This document shows positions 1-59,730 of a DNA stretch of 64,000 nt, in pieces. Made by a program: the position numbers and the translations under genes. Below the pieces are notes generated by a model. That model made no database searches. It was not told the origin of the DNA and worked only from the letters and a program-made list of their open reading frames with translations. The first letter of the stretch is position 1. Every line of letters starts with the position of its first letter. Source of the DNA: Struthidea cinerea. Its lineage: Eukaryota > Chordata > Aves > Passeriformes > Corcoracidae. The DNA lies in the NCBI GenBank assembly GCA_013397865.1, contig VZTI01004331.1, forward strand, positions 399,093-463,092. The letters run 5' to 3'.

Positions 1-362
1 GTGATTGAGATGAATTGGGGCCTTCCAGTAGCTGAAGAGAGCTGCAAGAAGGATGGGGAGAGATTATTTACAATAGTCTGAAGTGACAGGACAAGGGGAA
101 ATGGCTTCAAACTGAAAGAGAGTAGGTTTAGGTTGGATATTAGGAAAAAAAATCTTTATTGTGAAGATGGTGAGGCAGGCCTTAGCACAGGGTGTCCAGA
201 GAAGCTGTGGCTGCCCCTGGATCCCTGGAAGTGTCCAAGGCCAGGCTGGGCAGGACTTGGAGCAAGCTGGGATAGTGGAAGGTGTCCCTGCCCATGGCAG
301 GGCATTGGAAAGAGGTAATCTTTAGGATCCCTTCAACCCAAACCATTGTGTGATTCTGTGAT
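1..362 (+). mobile_element. CR1 LINE 3' fragment, sense
   Basis: The stretch follows the typical 3' end of avian CR1. It has the TTAGGTTGGATATTAGGAA block, then a GTGAGGCAGG block, CAGAGAAGCTGTGGCTGCCCC, GTGTCCAAGGCCAGGCTGG, the GGAAGGTGTCCCTGCCCATGG block and a terminal ATTGTGTGATTCTGTGAT. The left part is diverged and may run past the window edge. It is 5'-truncated, non-coding and old. Confidence 0.85.
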
Positions 363-1726
363 CTGGGCTAATAACCCACATGAACGCCTTTGATTAATTT
401 TTTGCTGTCCCTCAACTTTCTCCTTCTGCTGTTCTGCTTCTGATTGCTTCTCTCAGGCAGGAGAGAAGTTGGTGACACAAAGCCACCTTTGCTACTTTGA
501 AAACTCCTGTTACAGGTGTGTGATAATCTGCCCTCAATCTGAGACAGACTCGCTGCTTGCACTTCTGAGGAGGAGTTGTAGCTGTGTCACCGTCTCCTCT
601 CCCAGGAGCAGGTGGTTCCAAAGCCTTCGGGGTGGGAGCTGAAACGCTTCAGAGAATCCTCCCTCTCAAGGATGCTGTGGAAAAAGTGATTGATGCAAAG
701 TAAAACAGTGCTAATTGCAATGGATGTGTACTGACAACTTGATAGTTGCTGTGATAATTACAGTAATTAGGGAGATGTTAGCATTTTTTCGCCTGTGTCT
801 ATAAATGGAAAAGGTAAGAGAGAGTGTGCATGGAAGGAGGGGACCCATGAGTCAGGCTCTGGGATGGCCCTGTACCCTGGGGGGAACGCAGCGTGGTCCT
901 GGCTGTGGAGGCAGCTGGGGATCAGATTTGGGAAAGCAATTCAGAGCTTGGTTCTTACTGAGCTTGAGGGGCACTGAGGGTTTAAATGTCTCCTGACAGT
1001 CTGGTTCTCAGCATCATGAATTCCAGCCTGGCAGCTTTCCCGTCGGAAGGAAGATCCATGTAACAGCCCAGTTCCATTTCCTCACTCGGTCTTAGGCTGT
1101 TGAAGGAGAGGGACAGGACTGCCAGCCCTCCTTGTCCAGTGCTCTGTGTGTGGATTTCCAAGGACTGTGCAATGGGAACGAGGCATTTGTAGTTTGATCA
1201 CTCAGTTAATCACCTTCACAGCTGACAGGTACAGAAAGGAGTTCTGGAATACATCGGGGCTGTCTCATCCATCTCAAGGCCAGTATGGGACAGCAGAAGG
1301 AACCAGCAGAGAGCTGGGACAGTTTCAGCCTCTGCTGTCTTTTTTCATTATTGTTTGAAAGCTAAATCCACAAAGGAAGAACACTTCCATGGAAGTGGAA
1401 AGAAGAAAAATTCAGCAAGTGTCAGAAAAGGTGATGGGCTGGATGGAGTTCCCCATTTCCCACTTCAGAATCCCTGACTGGGAGCACTGGGGACAGATGG
1501 TTCCCAGTTTGAGGACAACTGGGTTGACCTGGCACTGAGATTCATACTGGTAATTTTTCATGCTGCTGAGCTCAGTGTCCCTTTCTCCCAAATAACTTTC
1601 CCACATTTTTTCAAACTTCTTGAATTACTTGAACCTAAAGAGGTTTTCAAATGCTACCTTAAGCATTTTTGCTTTTAGGCCAACTTATCCTACTTTATTC
1701 TAGGCTAAAAAAAAACCAAACCTTTC

Positions 1727-1743
1727 TTTTTTTTTTTTTTTTT
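1727..1743 (+). repeat. Poly-T tract (17 T)
   Basis: An uninterrupted run of 17 T in the intron before the first visible exon. It is too far from the acceptor at 1994 to be its polypyrimidine tract. No flanking target-site duplication or retrocopy was recognised. Confidence 0.9.
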
Positions 1744-1994
1744 AATTCTGCTTTCTTTGTGAGGGTATAAATGGTACCTGGACATTCACCTATGGGGACA
1801 CTGTTAGGGTGAGCCTTGAAAATGCAAACCTTCGATGCATTAATGCATAAAATTCCTTTTCTCCTGTGTTCTGGATGGCCAATAGAATCTTTGGTTAGGT
1901 GGTAACCTGAGCAAAACTGCTTGTGAAGGACCCAGATTCTACTTTGCTGTTACTGTGTACGGCTGTCTCATGCTCTGACCTTTTCTCAACACAG

Positions 1995-50063
<48,069 letters not shown>

Positions 50064-50873
50064 AGGGTCCCTGGCACGCAGAGCAGCAAAGACAACTCCT
50101 TTGGGGCTGGAAAAGGCGTGGGACCATCTCCTGCAGTTTTCTTTCACCACTTCCTTTGTGCTCTGACGTTGGCAATGCCCTCCTGTCACAGCTCCACGGG
50201 GCCTGTGCCAGACCAAGGGAGCCTTGGACTTGGGAGGACGATGCTCTCTGGAGCTGTGAGGCGAACAAGCTTTATGGAAAATGCAACTTTCCACATCCCC
50301 AACCCCACAAACCCCAAAGACCAGCCTGTCTTTGCACAGTTGGAGCATCCAGAGTTGTCCTGCGTTCCCTTGTTTGGGGGTGGGGGGGGCTTTTTTAATG
50401 CACCACATCCTTTTCTTCCCCAACACTAAGAACAGCAACTGACCCTTGTTTTATAGAATGACAGCCCTGTCCCGGCCTTCTAATCCAATTCCCTGTGCAC
50501 CCAGGATTCCCAGATTGTTCTGGGTGGGATGGCCTCGTGCTAAACCACTGATGTCAGGGGAGATTGTGGCTGTTTTCTCAGATTCGTGGGTTTGGAAGCA
50601 GTTGCAATGTGTACTGCTACAATCCACAGCTTTGGATGAATTTTTAATTCCTACAAACGAGCTGGGAACATGCAGAGGTTGGGCTCGCAGGGCCCTGTGG
50701 ATGAAACCCCATCTGGGTTTCAGCTGGTCGGGAATTAGTTTGGATCTTTCTCCCATTTCTCCTGGGTAATCAAACACAGAATGGTAGTTTTTGCACAACT
50801 GCAGCGTTTTTTGCTTGCACCCAGAGGGCAGTTGTGTCCAGGTTGCATATACATATGTACAGTAGTGCCTATG

Positions 50874-50905
50874 TGTACATATATACATATGGAGTTGTGT
50901 ATATA
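50874..50905 (+). promoter_or_regulatory. SLC4A11: Two Pumilio-type response elements in 3' UTR
   Basis: TGTACATA at 50874-50881 and TGTATATA at 50898-50905 both fit the UGUANAUA consensus bound by Pumilio proteins. They lie about 0.8 kb after the stop in a TA-rich segment that can also fold on itself. Binding is predicted, not shown. Confidence 0.45.
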
Positions 50906-53428
50906 TTTTGCATAGATATACAAATAGGCCTGGTTCTTTCCAAATATCACAAGTGTTTTGTGCAGTCAGTGTTACCCACCCTGTCCCGACCGTATCACTC
51001 ATTCTCTGCTTCAGTGCTGCTTTTTTCTCAGTTGAGGTAGGGTCACTTTTATTCCTTTGGAAGCTGCTCGGTTACTGGTTTTGTTCACGTGTTGCTTTAT
51101 TCAAGGTGTTTCTTTGCTTTCTTCTTCCTGTGGCTTGGCACCTTCATCATTCTGTCTCGAGGCTCCAACGTGTGAACTTTTCATTTGATTTTGATGTACA
51201 GAATGCAATGAAAGTTTTCCTCTTTTCGCCTAATCAATCCTTGTTGGTCACTTCATTGTTTCTGTTGTGTGGCTGATTCCCAGTTTTCCCCTGCTCCCAG
51301 ACGTTATATTATATTTTCTGGATGAATCTTAACTTCTGCTGTCTTTTATATTTCAGTTTATTTAATTTTGCTTGTACTATGGTCAGTTTTCTTATTTGGA
51401 GTACTGTGAAACAAGCTGCCCTTTAGTTCCAGTGCTTGGCCCTTGCTGCACATCACAGGTCACAGCGAAAAGTGTTCAGAAAATTGTGGACCTCGGTGAT
51501 GAGCTTTCAAAAGAGTAGAAATGAGGGAAGAAGAGGAACGTAAAATATGAATTTATCAGCACAGAGAAGCGTTTCTTACCAGTTGTTTGCCCAGTAAATG
51601 GTGCAGAGTTGTTTTCCTCCCACCCCATCCTCTGCATGGTGAGGGAGACCAACCCAGCCGTGAGGGAGGAAGGCTTTGGGTGCAGAGCTCCTGTGCTGAC
51701 GCTAAGCCAGGCTCAAGCTGCTGCAGATTTGGTGTATTTGCACTAAAGATCAGAAAGTATTTAACCTTTGTGGAGCTGCCTACGGCACTCAAACACGTGT
51801 GCAGGAGTAATTTTTTCATTTTCTTACGAAACCCTTTGTACCGAGACTTGAGGAAGGAGTGAGAGTTTATAATATCCATGGGTTTGTATATCCCTGAGGG
51901 AATTGTAGGGGAAACCCCTCAGCTTAGCAAGCAAAACAATGTCGTAGATAGTAAAAACACAACCTTCGTGTGGCACCAAGCTGATCTGAGAGGTCCCAGG
52001 GTCAGGGTGACCACCCCAGCGCGTCAAGGCAGGGAATTTGCCTTTCAGCAGCCTTGGGGACAGCTCCTGCCACGTCTGGTAAGAGCAGGTACAAACCCCT
52101 GTGTGGTTTCTGACCACTTTCCCCAAGATTCCCTGGCTTTTGAGTCATTTCTGGGCTGAGATTGCTCAGAGCTGTTGGCAAGGGCTGCGTGTAGGAACAG
52201 GGGCAGGCAGGATTTCAGAGGTGGCAGAACTCGGTCTGATCTTCAGTCAGCAGCAAAAGGGCAGGTGACAGCCAACAGTTCAGGACCTGCTGGCAGCCAG
52301 GGAGGGCAGAGGCCTGCTGAGGCAGAAATAACATGTTTTTCCCACAGATGTCAAAAGATTTAAGCCAAGCTGCAGTCAGAGGTGTCATCCTCTGGCTGAG
52401 TGAAGCTGTAACACACACGTGGCCTGCGGGTGAATTCCTGGTGTCTCTGCAGGAAAAAGTCACCTTGTGAGGTGGTTTAAGTGATGTTTTGGGTGCTGTG
52501 GCTGGAGGAAGGAGAGGGTGTGCCCAAGGGAATGTGGCTTTGGTCCTCTTTGGGGCTCTGGGTGGGATTTCCTCGGGCACAGAGCCATAGTGGGGTGGAC
52601 TGGCCTGCAGGTCTTGCCAAAGGAAGTAGTTTTGAGATGCACCCTCCATCCCCCACTTAGAAGGACCAAAAGTGTCCCCATGTAAAGCCCTTTTGAAGGA
52701 TCAATTTCAGATAGTGTCAAACGTTGCAGAGGGAATTTAAAATCCAGGCAGCAGGCAGGGTTAAATATCCCCCGCAATGCTCGTTTGTATCTTTTATTTT
52801 CCTTCACCAGTGTGACTTCAGTGTTTGTGTTTTCTTTGTAGCACCAGTAGGTTTCTGTTCTGCGGGGTTTTTGTTCTTACAGGAGTCAGGGGCCAAAGAA
52901 TCAACTGATGGGAAATCAGCACAGCTTGGGGGTGGAAAAAAAGCTGTGCTGCCTTGGACTGGTTGAACATTTGGGCCTATGTCTCAATACTTGGGTAGAA
53001 GGGCGATGTGAGACTCGAGGCCTCGTGTCTCAAAAGGGGTTTTCATGATCCTGCAGAGGATTTATTTTATTTTTCCATGCCTTTTCTCTTCTTGTTTGCT
53101 TCTGGTTTTGCTGACTTAAGTGCAGGCGTTTCCAGGAAGTAGCTGAGTAGGGAAGGAGGGTTTGTTCGGAGTTGATTGAGCACTTTAATACTTCTGTGAA
53201 GGTTTAAGACAATTAGAATGTAAAAGAAGTTTTATTATAAGCTCTTTATATACGCACAATGCTCTGTATAACTGTTGCCAAAGAACTGAGTCTGAAAGGT
53301 GTCAAGAAATGTTGGGAGAGTCCGTGGGGTTCACCTGGCACTGCAAGGTAGGGAAAAGCTTCTGGAACGAGTGGATTTTGGAAGTTGCCATTTTGACAGC
53401 TGCCAAAACGATCAGAAACTGGAGATAG

Positions 53429-53434
53429 AATAAA
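53429..53434 (+). terminator. SLC4A11: Candidate poly(A) signal AATAAA for SLC4A11
   Basis: The first canonical AATAAA on the plus strand after the stop codon, in the context GATAGAATAAAGTTC. Downstream T-rich and GT-containing sequence (GTAGTTTTTGATCC, then TTTGTTGGTC) fits a cleavage region. Assignment is by position only. Confidence 0.35.
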
Positions 53435-55729
53435 GTTCTCCTCTCAAACTTGTAGTTTTTGATCCTCGCGTTGAATGTAGGAGCTAGAAGTGAGCTTGAC
53501 AATTAAAATTGGATTTGTACCTGACCTGGCTTTGTTGGTCTGAGACTTTATTTTGTTGCTTTTGAAGACTTCCTTGACATGCAGTGTGTGGAAATTGATG
53601 TGTTTGTCCATGTAAATGAAGGAAGGTGGTGAAAAGGTGGAACTTGCTGAACGAGCAGTGCAGCACGTTGGGGATTGCTTAGGAAGCGAAGCTGACAACT
53701 CCACTGCAACAACCCCACACTCCCTGGCATCAGCATTTGAAGTTATTTCATAACTGTCAAGCTCCACTTGGATGTGCATCAGTGCTGCGAAAGGATGGGG
53801 CTGGAGGAAAGGAATTCAGCTGGTTTGGCTCAGAGCTGCTCCAAGATGAGCCCCAGGACTGTGGGACACAACGCGAGCTTCCTGATGATCCAGGGGACTG
53901 GGAGGCTCTGGAAAGAAACAGGGTAGATGGTCACACTTAGGTTCTTCCCCCAAATTCCACATCCCCGGCTGCACCCAAAGACTGAGACTTTGCAAACTTC
54001 TGCTGAACTGTGCTCTGTGGACACTCTTGGGAGGAACAGGAAGTTCCCCCAAAGCTGGAGAACGTTCGGAGGTGGGAGGGAAAGAATTGGTTTGGGGGTT
54101 TTTTGTGGAGTTCTCAGCAACAAGAAAGGGACCTGAGATGTCGCATCACCAAAAGCACCTCCTGTTTTCCAGCCTGTCCCACCAAGCCTCTCCACCATCG
54201 TTGTCACATCTTCATGTTACTCCTTTTCAAGCTTTTTTTATTGTCTGTTGCATTCTGCATCTGCCCTTTGCAGGGTTTTTACCTGCCCAGGAGGTTGCTG
54301 GGCAGAGCCAGGGGTGGCTCAAGCACCTCTGTTGGGTCTGTCCCCCCAAAACTCAGTGCAAGCTGTTTTCTGCCATCTCCTGACCCAGCTCCCGCTTCCC
54401 CAGCCCATTCTGGAAGGTGGCTCTGGAATTTCCACTGTGGAAATGCTGCCCAAGCGCCGAGTGGGAATTTTTCCCTGGAGAACCTAAACCCGTGTCTGGC
54501 AGTGGCTGCTCCTTGGGGCTCCCTTTGCCAGATAAGCAATGGTGAAGGATTCGTAACTGTCCAACACCTGCACTTCCCCATCTCTTCAGAAATCTCCTTT
54601 ATGGCCCCTCTTGCAGGTGGGACATCCTCCCTTCATCTGCCAAGCTTCCCAAACAACCTAAATAGACATGGTGGGATGGGGTTGGGTTGTTCTCCATATT
54701 GAGGTGAGTGGATGTTAGAAGAGAATCATCTTCCCTAATTGTTTTCCTGTCTAATTAAGGCATTGAAGGACCAAAGCCTGGCCATTCCCCTCCTGGCTGC
54801 AGCACTGCTTGCGAAGAGCAAACCATCGATGTTGTGGGAAGGGAGTTGTTGGGAGCACGAGCTTTGGAATCACAAATTAGCGCTTTCCTCTTTGGCTTTT
54901 GGGTGTTTTCCTTTTGCACTTCCCTGGCTGTGTCTTTCTTTGCCTTGTACAAAACGCTGCACGAGCTTGGATCACTCGGCTCTGCTCTGATGTCACATTA
55001 AACATTGAAGAGCCTGTCCTGGGGGAGCTGCTGCCTTCTGCTCCCCATCTGCATCTCCTGCAAAGAGCTGCTCGCTTGGAGAGTCTGTGCCTCGCCCGTG
55101 TGACAAATTCCTGCTGCTGCAGGAGCAGTGCCCCTTACTCAGCCACAGAAGGGGAGCAGAATGCAAAGAGTTGGGGGAAACAGCTTGCGGTTAAAGCCTC
55201 CCCCTCCTGATCTGAGCTATGCTGGCGCTTCTGAGCACGTGGGGTGAACCAGGAGCTCTGCAGCAGTGAGGTGTTGGTGGTGTGATCAGGGGGCTGCAGG
55301 AAATCCTCCTCTCAAATTCAGCACGTGGGGGATTGGTTTCAGTGCTGGGGAGGCCTTTGGGAGGGCTGGGATCAGCTCTCATCTGCCCAGCAGCAACAGT
55401 TGGTGTCTTAGAAGGCTTTTTGGGGTAAGTTTCTCATGCCTGGATGGCTTTGGGTGGTTCTGCAGTGTCCGTGGGAGTGAGGCTGGAGGTGGCTGGAGCA
55501 GAAGGTGCAGCCCTGGGTGCCCTGAGCATCCCTAGTGCTGGGGGTGAGCTCTGATGGGAGGGACACAGCTCAGGCCGTGTCCTCTCCTGGACCTGCTTGC
55601 CCTGGCAGCTCTGCTCTGGTGTTTAAAGCATCACATTTCTCAGATTTGGGACCAGTGCCACTGATTTCAAACGGCACCTCCAGGGCAGTGCCAGCCTGCT
55701 CGAGCAGGATTTTATGGGATTCCCATCTT

Positions 55730-56000
55730 CATGGAATCATGGAATGGTTTGTGTTGGGAGGGACCTTAAACCCCATCTCATTCCCCCCCCTGCCATGGGC
55801 AGGGACACCTTCCACTATCCCAGGTGGCTCCAACCTGGCCTTGGACCCTTCCAGGGATCCAGGGGCAGCCACAGCTTCTCTGGGCAACCTGTGCAGGGCC
55901 TCCCCACCCTCACAGGGAACAATTCCTTCCCAAGATCCCATCTGTCCCAGCCCTGTGTCCTGTCCCTCCAGGCCCTTCATTGCAGAGCTTCCCTTGCCTG
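55730..56000 (-). mobile_element. CR1 LINE 3' fragment, antisense
   Basis: It starts at the antisense terminus CATGGAATCATGGAATGGTT and continues TGTGTTGGGAGGGACCTTAA, GGACACCTTCCACTATCCCA, CAGCCACAGCTTCTCTGGGC and GGCCTCCCCACCCTCACAGG. It ends around CCCTCCAGGCCCTTCATTGC. Open frames crossing it are by chance. Confidence 0.9.
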
Positions 56001-56387
56001 CCCAGGTGTTGGCAGCTCCCTCCCACCTCCACCACTTCCGATGCCAAAGTGTAATCAGGATTAAGTGCCCAGGTCTGGAAGCTGCAGCCGCTGGGATGTG
56101 TTGGCTGTGTCCATCTTGGAGCTGGGCTGTGCTCCGAGGTGCCCAGCAGATCCGAGTGGATCTTTTCCCATGGGAGAAGGAAGGATCCAGCTGCAAAGCG
56201 CAGCAGCCCCTGGGGAGTGAGGGGCTGATGACTGAGCCTGGGAGGCTTTAGCCTGTGGTGTCTGGTGGGGCCACGCTGATTTAATCAGTGACTTAGGGCT
56301 CTGCTATTTTTGGAGAGGTTTATCCCCTCCTTTCCCTGTCCTCTTTGTTGGTGTGAGTTTGTGCCTTGTCCCCACACAGGAAAGACT

Positions 56388-56448
56388 GGACTCAATGGTC
56401 CTTGTGGGTCCCTTCCAGCTCAGGACGTTCTGTGATTCCGTGAGATCT
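56388..56448 (+). mobile_element. CR1 LINE terminal fragment, sense
   Basis: GACTGGACTCAATGGTCCTT, then GTGGGTCCCTTCCAGCTCAG, then GACGTTCTGTGATTCCGTGA, is the 3' end of the CR1 subtype also seen at 28.75 kb. Confidence 0.8.
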
Positions 56449-56647
56449 TAGCCCAGAAAACAGAAATTCTCCCACTAAAAACTGCAACGGTTCAGCTGCT
56501 AAAAACCCCCAAACTTTATCCAAAGCATGCCCTGGAGTTAATGCAAACCAACCCCTTCTCCATGATCCCACCTGAGAAAGGAGTATCCCAAATACTTAAA
56601 TATCTGAAATATTCCCTCGCTTTCCCCTCCTGCTTTCCCCGGAGGGA

Positions 56648-56753
56648 GTGCAAGTGCAGGATAAGCTCTGCTTAAGAGGAGAAACCTTCCCCTGGAGGGG
56701 GTGTAAGTGCAGGATAAGCCCTGCTTAAGAGGAGAAACCTCCCAGGGGCAGAT
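56648..56753 (+). repeat. 53-base tandem duplication, two copies
   Basis: GTGCAAGTGCAGGATAAGCT at 56648 recurs as GTGTAAGTGCAGGATAAGCC at 56701, each followed by CTGCTTAAGAGGAGAAACCT. The copies differ at few positions up to the second CCT, after which similarity fades. Confidence 0.85.
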
Positions 56754-58840
56754 CCAGCTCATCTCCAGCCCTGCACCCCCGGGGTGGATTTTCCAGTGAT
56801 GTGTAGCAGTGCTGGGTTTATTTTCTCCCAGGACGTGTAACTGGTTAAATCCTTCTCCATCGGGATTCCAGGAGGTTTGTCCCAGGATGCTGGGAAAGGA
56901 TTTTCAGTGAGGGAAAAGCTCCTGTTCAGGGATTTCTGGCCCGCAGATACTGCACTTTGCTAAAGAGCCTCTCCCAGCGCCTGTCCCTGATCTGGTGTTG
57001 ATTTTCAAGTGAAGGATTCCTTTTGATAAGAGTTGCTTGGGGCTGGGGGGGGGAGGGAGAGGGAATTCCTGGGTTGTATAAGGAAGCTCTGTATTTGAAA
57101 TGGAAATTAAAAAGAAATATGCTGTTTCCATATTTCTACTTTTTGCCCAGTCCGTGTCTTTTCTTTAATCCAAAGTTCCCAGCATAGCCCGGGTTTCTCT
57201 CCCAGTGCTGAGGGTGTTTTTCTGGGGACTGGGGATGTTTGTGGAATCCCCAGCACCTGGAGCATTTGAGCATCTCAGCTGTGACTGTAAGAACACGTGT
57301 CTGACTCGTGGGGGTCTGGGGAGCCAAAAATTGGATTGTTTCATCATTTAATGGGGAAGCCTGAGGAATAACTGCAGCTTTGACCTGGTTTGGTGCGCTG
57401 GGAGCACCTGGAGCTGGCTCTGACTTCCTTGGCATCACCCAAACCAGAGATGAGCCCAAATCCTGGTGAATATTGTCCTAGGGGAGCCTGGGGATGACCC
57501 ACTTCTCCAAGGAGTGAATTTGTTACCTACCACAGGATCCAGGCTTGGATCCAGCATCCAGTTGCCCTCCGACCTCCTTGAACTGCAGGATCCTGGAGGA
57601 ACTCACGAGGACAGAAGGTGAGGTTGAGGTGAGGCTGGGAATGGCTGTGTGGGGCTCAGAGCAGGATCGGGGACAATCCAGAGCCTGCAGACTTCTTCCC
57701 TGGTCTGCAGCCACTGCATCTCCCCAGGTTCTGTGGGATTCCCCCTCCAGCTCTGGCCTTCATCAGCATGAGCTGCCCTAAAGCAGTGCTGGTGACCCTC
57801 ATGTAAGTCTATATATTAAAAAAACAAACCAGAACTGGACAGAATCCCAGGAAAAGGGGGAGCGATTTGGGTGGTGTTAATTCGGGGGGCTGTAGGACAT
57901 GCGGGTTGCCTCTGATTTTTGGGACGGGAGCTGCTCCCTGCTCTGCCATGGGGACCTGTCCCTACCCAGGGCTGCTCCTGCACAGGCTGGAGAGCCCCAA
58001 AACAGGACAGAAAAATGGGTAAGAAGTGGTTGTGCTCAAACAGAGCCCTCTGGGAGGGCTGGGGCCACCGGCACATCCCTGGGGGTGGATGCTGAGCAGC
58101 AGGGAGGGAGCGGGAAGGACGCGTTTGGCACCTCCTGCATGTCCCTGCGCGGATTTCTTCGGGATGAGCCTCTCCAAGGGGGTGCCAAGTGCCCCTGCTC
58201 AGAGCAGATTTTATGATGATTTTGGTTCAGATGTTGGTGGCGTTTGGTGCAGAGCTGGGGAGGGTCAGGGTCAGGTGGGGACGTGTTTCCCTCACCTTGC
58301 CCTTCCTTCCCCAGCAGGACACACGTGCTGCTCTGCCAGGAGCTTGGCAGGGGGGTTGAAATGTGAGCTGGCCAAAAAATTTCAGGGAGAAACTGTCCGA
58401 AGAAGAGCCAGACCCCGGCGATGTGATGTGGGGGTTTGCCCTGTGCTGTGGCTTGGCGTGGAGGGCATGGAAAAAGGGATTATTTAGGGTGGCTGCATCT
58501 TCAAACCGATGATTTTGTCAGTACTTTTCCCTCCTCAACCTCCTGCTTTGGTTTAAACTAAACAGGGAGCTGGAATATTCCTCCCTGCACTTCCCAGCCC
58601 TATAAAGGACTGAAATATCTGCCCGGAGTGATCCAGGGGTCTGTCCCAGCCCCCAGATATCCACGGGCCACTGCAGCAAAGCTGGGGAGGAGGAACGACT
58701 TATTCCCTGCCCCCTGAATTTTGGGGGGATGCAGGACCCAGAGATGGACCAGAAGAGAAAGCAGCAGAAACGCCGCAGCCAGCCAGGGGTCAGAAATCCG
58801 AATTTTTCAGTGTACGAGCCAAAAACCCAATTAATTGTAG

Positions 58841-58860
58841 CCCCCCCCCCCCCCCCCCCC
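58841..58860 (+). repeat. Homopolymer run of 20 C
   Basis: Twenty consecutive C follow GTAG and precede GAAACG. The minus strand is therefore G20, a strong potential G-quadruplex and a common site of sequencing error, so the exact length is uncertain. Confidence 0.9.
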
Positions 58861-59186
58861 GAAACGTTCGGGGTGGATTTCGTGTTTGTTTCTGGCCCTG
58901 AGCCTTCTCAGGCACCAAAATCCGAGGGTTTCCATCGGGGATTTGATGTGCTGAGAGCCGGTGCCATCTAGGGGACAGAGAGGAGAACAGGGACAGGGAG
59001 CAGAACACCGGCACGGCTTCCACTTCCAAACCTCCAACATCTGCTCCAACCTCCGGAGAGCCTCAGCCCAACCCTCTCCCACCACCTGGGCACCGAGCAC
59101 GGAGAACCCCGGGCTCAGAATGGGAAACTGGTGGGTGCAGGCTCGATTCGAGCTCAGCCAGCCCCAAATCTTGCGTGGAAAGAAGA

Positions 59187-59309
59187 AATCATGGAATGGT
59201 TTGGGTTGGAAGGGACTTTAAAGCCCCTCTCATTCCATGGGCAGGGACACCTTCCACTATCCCAGGTTGCTCCAAGCCCCATCCAGCCTGGCCTTGGACA
59301 CTTCCAGGG
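59187..59309 (-). mobile_element. CR1 LINE 3' fragment, antisense
   Basis: It begins ATCATGGAATGGTTTGGGTT and continues GGAAGGGACTTTAAAGCCCC, GGACACCTTCCACTATCCCA, GGTTGCTCCAAGCCCCATCC and GCCTTGGACACTTCCAGGG. It is abruptly 5'-truncated. Confidence 0.92.
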
Positions 59310-59592
59310 CGTTGCCTTCAAGCAGCACCTTCTGCCCAAAGCCAGGGACCAAAAAAAGTTGGCAGAAAAGGTTTTCCTTGAGTGTTTTCCTCCAGCTGGG
59401 ACAGAGCCCTGCGAGCTCCTCCCGGCAGGTGCAGCTCCCTCTCCCAGCTCCTGTCCTGCAGCGACATTCCCTGCTCCTGCTGCTCTCCGCAGGGACCTGT
59501 CCTGCTGTCTTTGGAAAAAGTTTGGCCAGGAGGGTTTGCTCTGCATCCCTGCTCGTCTCCCTCTGGAATCCGGATGGTCCAGAGGTGTAACA

Positions 59593-59730
59593 GGATCACA
59601 GAATTATTTAGGGTGGAAAAGCTCTCTAAGATCATCCAGTCCAACCACTCCCCCAGCACTGCCAAGGCCACCACTGACCCGTGTCCCCAAGTGCCACATC
59701 CACATGGCTTTTAAATCCCTCCANCAAAAG
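59593..59730 (-). mobile_element. CR1 LINE fragment, antisense, with an unresolved base
   Basis: GGATCACAGAATTATTTAGG, then GTGGAAAAGCTCTCTAAGAT, CATCCAGTCCAACCACTCCC, AGCACTGCCAAGGCCACCAC and GTGTCCCCAAGTGCCACATC, is antisense CR1 of the subtype remnant seen at 7.9 kb. Position 59724 is n, the only ambiguous base noticed in the window. Confidence 0.88.

Larger units (their letters stand above)
1..1994 (+). other. SLC4A11: SLC4A11 intron, partial (upstream of first visible exon)
   Basis: This is intronic sequence that ends in the acceptor ttctcaacacag at 1994. It holds a CR1 fragment over the first 362 bases and a run of 17 T at 1727-1743. I looked for the preceding SLC4A11 exon, which should end in a conserved HTSRK-like stretch, and found none. 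The rest is ordinary single-copy-looking DNA. Confidence 0.8.
50064..53450 (+). other. SLC4A11: Probable SLC4A11 3' untranslated region
   Basis: The stretch after the stop is free of CR1 copies, unlike most introns, and has AT-rich islands near 50.83-50.92 kb and 51.30-51.40 kb. I see no canonical AATAAA before 53429-53434, and GT/T-rich sequence follows it. If that signal is used, the UTR is about 3.4 kb. A shorter transcript with a variant signal cannot be excluded. Confidence 0.4.

Noticed and set aside
54010..54702. Longest plus-strand open frame in the window (230 codons)
   Set aside because: No recognisable domain, high S/P/W and cysteine scatter, and overlapping frames are open too. 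It lacks splice or promoter context and looks like a chance frame in GC-rich intergenic DNA.
55535..56251. 238-codon plus-strand open frame
   Set aside because: It runs straight through an antisense CR1 copy (55730-56000), so much of the peptide is translated repeat.
57106..57112. ATTAAA poly(A)-like signal on the plus strand
   Set aside because: It lies 7 kb beyond the SLC4A11 stop and past CR1 copies, and nothing links it to a transcript.
59724..59724. Ambiguous base n
   Set aside because: A single unresolved position inside an old CR1 fragment. It affects no gene and is only a data-quality mark.
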